Assembly (NCBI GenBank): GCA_030068075.1
Contig: CM057826.1
Location: 61,973,312-62,037,311 of the forward strand
Direction: 5' to 3'
From: Paguma larvata
Taxonomy: Eukaryota; Chordata; Mammalia; Carnivora; Viverridae
DNA length: 64,000 bases
The first letter of the stretch is position 1. Each line of letters begins with the position of its first letter. The position numbers and the translations under genes were made by a program. Below the pieces are notes generated by a model, which worked only from the letters and a program-made list of their open reading frames with translations, ran no database searches and was not told the DNA's origin. Below, piece after piece: positions 11,774 to 64,000 of this stretch.

Positions 11774-12216
11774 AGGCGCCTGGATGGTTCAGTAGGAAAA
11801 GTGTCCACCTCGGTTTCAGCTCAGGTCCTGATTCCAGTTTGTGGGTTCGAGCCCCATGTCAGGCTCTGCCCTGACAGTGCAGAGCCTGTTTAGGATTCTC
11901 TCTCTCTCTACCCCTCCCTCCCTCGAGGCCTCCCTTTCTCTCTCTCTGTCTCTCTCTCCCCCTCCCCCCTTCTCTCAAAATTAATAAACTTTCTTTTTTA
12001 GGTTTATCTATTTTTTGAGAGAGAGAACGCAAGTAAGGGAGGGGCAGGGAGAGGGAGACACAGAATCTGAAGCAGGCTCCAGCTCAGAGGTGTCAGCACA
12101 GAGCCTGATGCGGGGCTCAAACTCACAAACCGCAAGATCATGACCTGAGCCGAAGTGGGACGCTCAACCAACTGAGCCACCCAGGTGCCCCATAAATAAA
12201 CTTTTAAAAAAATATT
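11774..12216 (+). mobile_element. Carnivore SINE whose tail is split by a second SINE
   Basis: The head and body run 11774-11993. The tail resumes at 12192 (ataaataaacttttaaaaaa) after the reverse-oriented SINE. CT-rich body contains long tctc and ccctcc runs. Confidence 0.85.
11994..12191 (-). mobile_element. Carnivore SINE nested in a SINE tail
   Basis: Full-length reverse copy from tail (tttttgagagagagaac) to head (cacccaggtgcccc). The duplicated tail bases (aataaact / aataaac) flank it. It forms an inverted pair with the host SINE. Confidence 0.88.
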
Positions 12217-12549
12217 GTATATAGATATACATTGCATGCATGCACACACACACAAACAGCGGCAGGGAGAGGGAATGTATAAAGCAAACATACAGTAGAA
12301 CAAATTAAGTTAAAGCCCATGCAGCCCTTTTGCCTGTATTATGAAAGTTGTAGATGTTTCTTTGTTCAATATATATTCTACCTCCATGCCTTGCTACCCT
12401 CCTCCTCCCAACTACTTCCTAATTTTCATGATCACTTGCTTTTCTCTGTAGTTTTACTATATGTGTATCTCTAAATGATATAGTTCGCTCCTGCCTATTT
12501 TTGAACTTTATATGAATGGAATCTAAATGAAAATGCTATCTCTCTGTTC
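12217..12549. other. Intron, nothing identified
   Basis: Contains a short CA run (12240-12256) and AT-rich sequence possibly from an old L1 3'UTR (gatatagttcgctcctgc, tgaatggaat). No gene. Confidence 0.45.
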
Positions 12550-13380
12550 ACATCACTTCTGACACCAAACGCGTGGGGAGTTTTTCCTTATACTGACTAG
12601 TTCTCCATCTCTGGACATCACTGAGTGTCCCTACAGTTTTACTCAATTCCGATACTACCTGGAGTTAGTGCAGAACCCACAGGTTCAGGACTCAGTTCCA
12701 CATGACAGCCCCCCCATTCAGATGTCAGTCACAAGTAGTTGGGCCCCTAGTTACCCACCATTCTGTCCACCTTGGCTATAAATTGGGGGTTCCCATGACC
12801 CCCTTCCTAAATTTTGGTAATAATGGCTCACAGAACTCAGGGACATACTTTCCTTACTATTACCACTTTATTACAAAGAATGCAGTGAGCAGCCAGATGA
12901 AGAGGTGTATGGGCAGGGTCCAGAAGGGTCCTGAGTGCAGGAGCTTCTGTCCCCCTGGAGCGTGAGGTGACCTCCCTCCTGGTACATGCATGCATTCACC
13001 GACCCGGACACTCTCCAGACTGTTTAGGATTTTTATGGAGGCTCCATGACCTGAATCAATCTGATTAATTAAAATCATTAGCCATTGGTGATTAACCGAT
13101 CTCCAGCTCCTCTCCCCTCCCCAGAGTTTAAGAAGTGGGGCTGAAAATTCTAACCCTCCAAACATCTGGTTGGTTCCTCTGACAACTAGCCCCAATCTTG
13201 AAGCTATGTAGGGACCTGAAGCTTTCAGGCTTCGGTCGTTAGCAAACTCAGGTATGGTTGATAGGGGCTTATGACTAACAGAAGACACTCCTCTTACCCT
13301 CTCAGCAAATTTCAGGGGTTTACTGGAGCTCGGCCAGGAACCAGGGATAAAGACCAAGGCAGTAGTCCCCTCCTTTCTTC
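12550..13380 (-). mobile_element. Ancient LTR, minus orientation
   Basis: The reverse complement reads ggttggttcc-type U3, cctccataaaaatcctaaac (TATA region), ttctttgtaataaagtggta (poly(A) signal), cctgagttctgtgagcca and ctccaggtagtatcggaatt. These match the plus-strand copy at 1440-2065. Open frames of up to 165 codons inside it are chance. Confidence 0.7.
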
Positions 13381-13871
13381 GGTTTCAGTGACCCAGGGTC
13401 AGCTGCAGTTTCTAAGCAAATGACCTCCTTCTGACATGCCATTCGAAGGTCCACAGTAGCCCAACACTTCATCACAACGCCTGCATCCACCGTTCACCTC
13501 GCGCATCTCGTCACATAGGCAGTTTCTCATCTCCCATCGTCACAAGAAGGATGAGTATAGTACGAGAAGATATTTTGAGACAGAAACCACATTCACGTAA
13601 CTTTTGTTACAGCATATTGTTGTAATTGTTTCCTCTTATTAATTATGGTGGTTAATCTTTTACTTTGCCTAATTTGTAAATTAAATTTTATCACAGGTAT
13701 GTGTATATAGGAAAAAACATTGTATGCAGGGTTCAGTATCATCTGCAGTTTTAGACCTTGACTGAGGGTCTCGGGACTACTGTATATCAGAATATCACAG
13801 AATCATATTGTATGTTATTCTGTTTTTTTTTCTTTTAGTGTCAATATTATGTTTATAAAATTAATCAGTGT
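13381..13871. other. Intron, nothing identified
   Basis: Mixed sequence with cacttcatcacaacgcctgc and AT-rich parts. No open frame or named repeat recognised. Confidence 0.4.
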
Positions 13872-13979
13872 TGGAGTACCTGGCTGGCTCAGTCAGTAGA
13901 GCATGCAACTCTTGATCTCAGTGTTGTAAGTTCAAGCCCCAAGTGGGGTGTAGAGATTACTTAAAAAAAATAAAATCTT
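13872..13979 (+). mobile_element. Short carnivore SINE
   Basis: Head ggagtacctggctggctcag, then caagtggggtgtagagatta and an A tail. Lacks the CT body; an older subfamily than the long SINEs. Confidence 0.8.
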
Positions 13980-13984
13980 CTAAG

Positions 13985-14750
13985 AAAGTTAATGTTGGTG
14001 CATGTGGCTTTAATTAGTCATTTTCAACTCTGCATAGTATTCCCAAGTCAGTCATTTAAGGTACTTTTGGTAAACAGAAATTCCTAATTTTAATGTAGTC
14101 AAATATTCTTTTATGGTTTACCTTTGTATATTAAGAAATTCTTCCTTACACAAATATTATAAAGATATTCTCCTGGTTTTGTTTTTTTTTCCTAAAAAAA
14201 TTTTAGTTGGGTTTTTCATTTCTTTAATAAACCTGAAATTGATTTATGATTTTGGTGTGAAGTTAAGATCCGATTTTATATCCCCCCCCCTCGAATAGAT
14301 ACCCAGTACCATTGAAAGTTCCATCTTTTCCCTCCTAGTCTTTAATACCACCTCTGACATAAATCAGATTTTTCTAAATATATAGGTCTGTTTGTAAACT
14401 TGCTCTTCTGTTCTATTTATCTGCTTGACTGTCTAGTGCCAATACCACACTGTCTTCTTCAGAAGTGTCTTGGCTGATCTTGGTCTTTTGTTTTTCCTTT
14501 TAAATTTTAGAGTTAGCTTCTCAAGTTCCTCAGTAAAACCTGTTTAGACTTTGAGAAGGTACTGAATTTGTATATCGGTTTGGGGAGAATTGGCATATTT
14601 ATGACATCGAGTCTTCTAATTCAGGGACAACAGTATATATACTTTCATTTATTTAGGCCTATACTAGTGTTCTTCAGTATGCTTCAATAATATTTTTTCA
14701 CACAGGTCTTGCACATCTCTAGTTAAATTTGTTCCCAGGTACTGTGTTTG
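13985..14750 (-). mobile_element. Old L1 ORF2 remnant
   Basis: Reverse landmarks: gtgccaataccacactgtct, agttagcttctcaagttcct, ttggggagaattggcatatt and gttcccaggtactgtg. All frames are broken. Confidence 0.75.
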
Positions 14751-14754
14751 TCAG

Positions 14755-15116
14755 GATAAGCCATGTTATACTGCGGCTTAAAACAAGGTTTATTTTCATT
14801 CACACTACTACATGCCCATTGCAGGTTGGGCGGAGGAGGAGGGATGTCTGTATGTCTGTGTATCATAGTCATGTGGAGACATAGGCAGACAGTGCTGCCG
14901 TTATCTTGAACATGGCCATGAGGCAGACACATCAGAAGGAAAAGAAACCTTTGGAGTGTGTGCATTCAGAAATTAAAGGGCCCAGCCCAAAAGTAATACA
15001 TGTCACTTCCACTCATAATTTATTAGGCAGAATTAATCACATGACTCCACCTAATCATGGGATTCAGAAATACAGTCTACCATGTACTATAGGCAACCCA
15101 CAAAAATAACTACCAC
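14755..15116. repeat. Unassigned ancient interspersed repeat
   Basis: Has the look of an old mammalian repeat (ctcataatttattaggcaga, aatcacatgactccacctaa, aaagggcccagcccaaaagt). I cannot name the family. Confidence 0.4.
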
Positions 15117-15146
15117 ATAATAAGTAAACAAACACTTTTTTTTAAA

Positions 15147-15350
15147 GGGGGGGGTCATCTGGGTGGCTCAGTCAGTTAAGCGTCAGACTCTTGATTTCAG
15201 CTTACGTTATGATTTCGTGGTTGTGGGATCAAGCCCTGCATCAGGCTCTGCACTGAGTGTGAAGCCTGCTTGGGATTCTCTCTCTCCCTGTCTTTCCCTC
15301 CCCTGCTCACATGTACGCTCTTTCTCTCAAAATAAGTAAACAGTTAAAAA
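15147..15350 (+). mobile_element. Carnivore SINE with extra 5' bases inside its duplication
   Basis: The flanking duplication aaataactaccac lies at about 15104-15116 and 15350-15362. About 30 non-SINE bases (ataataagtaaacaaacac and a T/A run) sit between the left duplication and the SINE head. Confidence 0.85.
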
Positions 15351-15365
15351 AATAACTACCACCTG

Positions 15366-15445
15366 TAGTATGTGTGTGCATGTGTGCACATGCATGTGTA
15401 GACAAATATATACATACACATTCGTATATGTGTGTATGTTTTTTT
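15366..15445. repeat. Degenerate TG/TA dinucleotide tract
   Basis: Alternating purine-pyrimidine sequence (gtatgtgtgtgcatgtgtgc, then atatatacatacac and tatgtgtgtatg). Confidence 0.8.
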
Positions 15446-16180
15446 GTGTTGATGTTGTATGAGTTGCCTAGAATTTTCCCCTAGAGGGCATAATTCATAT
15501 AGGATATAATATGAATGATTTCTCCTGAAGTTGTGTGATGTGGGAGTTATATAATATGGTGGTACTGTTGTTGAAGTATTAAAAAATGTAATTTTTATAT
15601 CCAACAATCATGATAAATGCCCTTATTCTGATATTTATAGGTTGTTTTGAGTTTTCCATGTAAATAATCCTATTATTCATGAAGGACAGTTTTATTCTTT
15701 CTAGTCTTTATACTTTTTATAACTTATTTTCCTGCATTGCATATACAACGTTGGTACAATGCTGAATAGAGTTGCCAACAGTAAGCATCTTTGATGTGCT
15801 TCTGATTTTACAGGGATAGTTTTCAGTGTTTCAGCATAATGTTTACTGTATGTGATTGGTAAATAACTTTTAATAGGTAAGTATGTTTTCTTCTATTTCT
15901 ACTTGGAGGTTTTTTTTTAATTTCTCTTTTTAAGAACGGATGTTGAGTATGTTATCAAATGCTTTTTGGCCTCTTCACATGATCATCTGATTTTCTCATT
16001 TAGGTGGTGAGTTACATTAATTGATTTTTTTTTTAATGCTAAGCTAGGTGCGATTCCTAGGTAAAGTCATCTCGATTGTGCTGGACTTAGTTTAATAGGG
16101 TTTTGTTTACGATTTTTGTGTCTGTGTACAGAAGTGATATTGACTTATAATATTTCCTTCTTGTACTTTTGGATTTTGAA

Positions 16181-16236
16181 TCAACTTTATGCTAAGTCAT
16201 AATATGAGTCAACTTTATGCTAAGTCATAATATGAG
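16181..16236 (+). repeat. Exact 28-bp tandem duplication
   Basis: Two identical 28-bp units starting tcaactttatgctaag at 16181 and 16209, within the old L1. Confidence 0.95.
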
Positions 16237-17275
16237 TCAGAGTCATTTTTTTTATACTTTTAAATAGTTTGTATAAAAGTAGAATCATTTTTCCCTTGAA
16301 TTTTTAGCAGAACTGAAAAGGTGATTTTAAAATCACCTTGATCTAGAGTTTTCTGATAGAAAAAATTTCAACTACTGATTCATTTCTTTATTGGTTAAAG
16401 GACTATTTTGGTTTTTTTTTTCTTCTTGGGTCAACTTAAAAATGGCTTTTCATTATGGAAAATTTCAAACATGAAAAGTAAAGCACATTGTATAGTGATC
16501 CCCCATGTACCCATCACCCAGTTTCTTGAGACAGTTTTGCTAAGTTTTATTTTTCCAGGGATTTATCTGTTTCATCCAAGCTCCCAAGTTTTTTCAACAT
16601 AACATTATTCATAACATCTTTTCATCTTTTGTATCTTAAAAACACCTGTAATTTTGTCCCATTTTCATTCTTAATATTGGTTATTTGTGCCTTTGTTCTC
16701 AAATTTCTTTTCAGATGTATGCTAAGTTTAATAAGCTTTTAAAAGAACAACCCTGTGACATTGTTGCAATTCTCTGCTGTGTTCTTTGTTTTATTCATTT
16801 CTGCTTTTGATATTATTTCCTCTCTTCTGCTTTTCTTTGGACCTATTTTTTCCTTTTTTTGCTATCAAAAGGTGTGTGCTTAGAACATTAATATTCTTCC
16901 ATTCCACTTTTCTAATTAAGTGTCTAAGTGTACATTTTTTCTCTACATAGTGATTTTGCTGCATGTCACATTTTCATAACTGGTATTTTTGTTATTGTTC
17001 GGTTCTAAAATTTCTCTAAATTCTATGATTTCTTCTTGGACCTGTATGTTATTTGGTCATACTTCTTAATTTGCAGTTGTATGGAGTTTTTCCTAGTTAT
17101 TCTTTTGTATTGCTTCCTAACCTAATAGTATTTTGGTCTGAGTGGTAATCTTTTTGACATTGACTACGATGTACCTTGACTCTGGTTTGTGGTAAATTTT
17201 CGTAAATATTTCACGTAGTTGTGAATATCTATTCTGAGTCCTTTAGGTGAAGCTTGTTAAATGTGTTCAAATCTC

Positions 17276-17476
17276 GGGGTACCTGGGTGGCTCAGTTGGT
17301 TAAATGTCCAACTCTCGATTTCAGGTCAGGTCATGATCTCGCAGTTCATGAGTTCGAGTCCTGCATCAGGCTCCGCACTGACAGCGTAAAGCCTTCTTGG
17401 GATTCTCTCTCCCTACTCCTCCCTCCCCCACTTCTCTTTTTCTCTCTCTCTCTCAAAATAAAAACTTTTTTTAAAA
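17276..17476 (+). mobile_element. Carnivore SINE in old L1
   Basis: Full length. The duplication gttcaaatct lies at about 17264-17273 and 17479-17488. Confidence 0.93.
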
Positions 17477-17879
17477 TGTTCAAATCTTTTGTATCTATAA
17501 TAATTCTTTTGTTTGCATAATCTATCAATCAAGAAAGATGTAAAAGTTTCTTACAATGACTTTTTTTTCCTTTTTCTCCTTGTACTTGTATCTTTTTTTG
17601 CTTTAGGAAGACTATGTTATTAGGCATAGTTTTAAAGTTATAAGTCTTTTATCATACGGCAGCCTCTTTATCTCTAGTAATGCTATTTTCAGTGATATCT
17701 AGTTCATCTGACACTAACATAGGTACACTGGCTTTCTTTTGGTCAGTTTTTCTTGTTATAACTCCTCCTGTGTTTTTACATTTATATTTAATTTCTAGCT
17801 TTTATTAGGTTGGTTGATCAGAGTATCTAGCTAGCCCTTTTGATCAGAAATGGAACTCTTTTTCAAATACTAGATTTAC

Positions 17880-18214
17880 TGATACTTCATAGAGGATATT
17901 TGCATTCATATTCATCAGTGAGATTGATCGGTAATTAGGCTGATATTATTTGTCACCCACACTGAGACAGTTTTGAGAGTTGGAGTACAATATTTTTCCA
18001 TGTATATGGCACAGAAACTGATTTTAGTACCGCGGGCTGGCGTCATCAGAATTTATGAACTACCTAATCATTTTGGCAAAGAATGGAGGTAGAGAGGAGA
18101 TTTTCCAGTAATGAATCTATGTAGTTAGGGTTCAGACTTACACTGTTGGTTTTATAACTGTTATTGTATTACTCTACGTATCTGACTATAAGCTGATTAT
18201 ATATTGAATGAAGT
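17880..18214. other. Intron, nothing identified
   Basis: Possibly further old L1 minus-strand sequence (gatattatttgtcacccaca). No gene. Confidence 0.4.
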
Positions 18215-18430
18215 TGTACAGAGAAAAAAGGAAACAGACCTGGGTTTAAATGTGTGTGTCTGTGACTTAGTTGTATAATCCTTAGGTAATGACCTAACTC
18301 CTCTGAACTCCATTTTCCCCATCTGTATAATAGAGGTTACAAGGCCTACCTGATAGGGATATCGTGAAAATTAAAGATATGTGAAAGCGCTCAACACGTT
18401 CTTAGCACGTAGTAGATCATCTTCTGTTAG
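18215..18430 (+). mobile_element. MIR SINE
   Basis: Follows the MIR pattern: agacctgggtttaaatgtgt, tgacttagttgtataatcct, ccattttccccatctgtata, gaaagcgctcaacacgttct. About 390 bp before the SIMC1 exon. Confidence 0.85.
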
Positions 18431-18812
18431 CTTATCTTCTTCTTTAGTTTCTGTTGTAAGTTGGCCTGTGTGTTTGCTTTTCCAAACAAAGGTTGCTTTT
18501 CCCCTTGTGACTTAAGGTTGAAATCTTCTCTACTACTCCCCTGTTTACCTTGGATCAGAAAAAATTTCCCACTATTCCCTCAGTTATATGCATGTGGCAT
18601 TTGGACAGCTTAAGACGGTATAGAAATTAACAGTATTGACACTAGCAAAATTTTGACCAAAGGAAATATTAATGCTTACGTTATACAAAATGTATAAATT
18701 TTCAGTGAAGCGAAAAGGTAAAATATGATTATCCTTAAAAACCCAGATGTAAATCTTCTTAGATAAAGCAAAGACTCCCTACTTGACCACTAATATTGTC
18801 GTAATCCTTTAA

Positions 18813-63198
<44,386 letters not shown>

Positions 63199-63423
63199 GG
63201 TCCTTCTGAGCACTGACCACCAAGAATACCTCCTGCACTATCTCCAACGACCTGGAAGTTCTAAAAGTATCTGAAGTAGTTCAAAATCTTATAGGACCAA
63301 ACCTATCTTATTTATCTATAGGTTATAATGACTTTCCAACTCTTTAGTAAATACCTTTTTTTGATATTCTGTCCTAGCCTGTTCTCGAATATGGCTTAAA
63401 TATACAAGGTGTATATATTTTTT

Positions 63424-63429
63424 AATAAA
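63424..63429 (+). promoter_or_regulatory. Proximal poly(A) signal AATAAA, SIMC1
   Basis: Exact AATAAA 226 bases after the stop, in an AU-rich context with a following T-rich run. Confidence 0.5.
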
Positions 63430-63756
63430 TTATTTATCTATACCTTTTTTTGAAACAGGTAATACTATATGCACTATGTGTTTAACATTTCCATTCAATA
63501 TGTGAAAAAAGAAGCCCTCTGCTGAACAAATTCTGGACATCAACGTATGTCGTTCAAGGTACTGATCACCTGTTTCGAAAGAGAAAGATATACTCATTTC
63601 TCCCTGATGGAACACAAACATCCTATTTTAGAGCTGTTATGTTGCCTATGAATTTGACTTTGTGGCCAGTCTGTTAAGACCTAATGTTATAGGGGAGGGG
63701 GGGAGGCGGAAACAAAAGGATTGAATGTGTTACAAATAATTTGATGTTAAAAAGAT

Positions 63757-63762
63757 AATAAA
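63757..63762 (+). promoter_or_regulatory. Distal poly(A) signal AATAAA, SIMC1
   Basis: Exact AATAAA followed within 25 bases by ggtttttc, a plausible downstream U-rich element. Best candidate for the main 3' end. Confidence 0.6.
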
Positions 63763-63889
63763 AAGGCAATGGTTTTTCAAAATACTAAGTTTACCATGCT
63801 TAGGTTCTATGACTGTGAGTAGGCAGAATTCAATGACAACTCTTAAAAGGACCAAAAGAAAAAACAACAAACCAAAAGCTATCCACATT

Positions 63890-64000
63890 TGAAAACGCAC
63901 TAAGGATTTTTATTGTCAAAACAAATAAGAAATACAAGCATACAGAACAGAAGACACAAATAAATTATTCTTATCATTTTAGACCCTAGGGCTTCTCTAT
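63890..64000 (-). other. Probable 3' end of a convergent gene (KIAA1191 by synteny)
   Basis: On the minus strand, AATAAA lies at 63909-63914 (tttatt on +), followed by a GT/T-rich stretch near 63885-63895, as for a cleavage site. In human, KIAA1191 lies just downstream of SIMC1 in the opposite direction (established gene order, recalled). There is no coding sequence in these 110 bases, so the identity is inference only. Confidence 0.4.
63909..63914 (-). promoter_or_regulatory. Minus-strand poly(A) signal
   Basis: Exact AATAAA on the minus strand, the expected position for a gene ending against SIMC1. Confidence 0.45.

Larger units (their letters stand above)
15600..17880 (-). mobile_element. 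Old L1 ORF2 remnant
   Basis: Reverse landmarks: gttatcaaatgctttttggc (reverse-transcriptase region), ctgtgacattgttgcaattc, ggtctgagtggtaatctttt and acactggctttcttttggtc (endonuclease region). The order fits one L1 on the minus strand, with a SINE at 17276. No usable frame remains. Confidence 0.72.
63199..63780 (+). other. SIMC1: SIMC1 3'UTR
   Basis: About 580 bases follow the stop, AT-rich and free of SINEs. The end is placed near 63775-63785 because the AATAAA at 63757-63762 is followed by a T-rich stretch (ggtttttcaaaa). An earlier AATAAA at 63424-63429 could give a UTR of only about 250 bases. A G-rich tract (aggggagggggggaggcgg) lies near 63690-63708. Confidence 0.7.

Noticed and set aside
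12860..13357. 165-codon minus-strand open frame
   Set aside because: Lies wholly in the ancient LTR; no homology recognised, LTRs of this class are non-coding.

Overview
This is mammalian nuclear DNA from a carnivore, most likely a cat-family (Feliformia) species. The evidence is about 40 copies of the tRNA-derived carnivore SINE in its cat-type form (gggcgcctgggtggctcag head, CT-rich body, aaataaataaac tail), together with carnivore-type L1s, MIR, L2 and old LTRs. There are no bacterial-type operons, CRISPR arrays or structural RNA genes.

The only host protein-coding gene I can support is SIMC1 (SUMO-interacting motifs containing 1, also PLEIAD/C5orf25), on the + strand. Nine coding exons are visible: 18816-20255, 23934-24166, 24904-24973, 33413-33567, 40273-40425, 42045-42173, 57699-57855, 57959-58043 and 62942-63198 (stop at 63196-63198). 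All eight introns between them are GT-AG, the phases match at every junction, and the joined frame is open for 892 codons plus the stop. The initiating exon lies upstream of the window, or at least was not found in it. The first visible exon carries the SUMO-interacting motifs and a proline-rich tandem-repeat region. The following exons encode the helical C-terminal half, which pairs with SLF2 to direct the SMC5/6 complex (family knowledge). The 3'UTR and its poly(A) signals follow. A minus-strand poly(A) signal at 63909-63914 suggests the end of a convergent gene, KIAA1191 by comparison with human gene order.

Layout: 1-18815, intron made mainly of L1 (2.4-10.3 kb and 14-17.9 kb), an inverted pair of related LTRs and SINE clusters; 18.8-25 kb, three coding exons; 25-33.4 kb, intron with an L1 (26.6-32.3 kb) holding several nested insertions; 33.4-44 kb, three exons and a SINE-free stretch of nearly 6 kb; 44-57.7 kb, intron with a full-length 7.4-kb L1 on the minus strand inserted in an older L1 and itself carrying two SINEs and an LTR; 57.7-64 kb, the last three exons and the 3' end.

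I found no undescribed gene system. The best second-look items are structural: a SINE/L1 chimera inside one target-site duplication, a three-SINE array whose middle copy is a recombinant of its neighbours, a twin-primed L1 inside an L1, an LTR lacking a matching duplication in an L1 5'UTR, and a large phase 0-0 SIMC1 exon holding all the recognisable SUMO-binding motifs. Coordinates of repeats are by eye and good to roughly 10-30 bases; SIMC1 exon limits are to the base.
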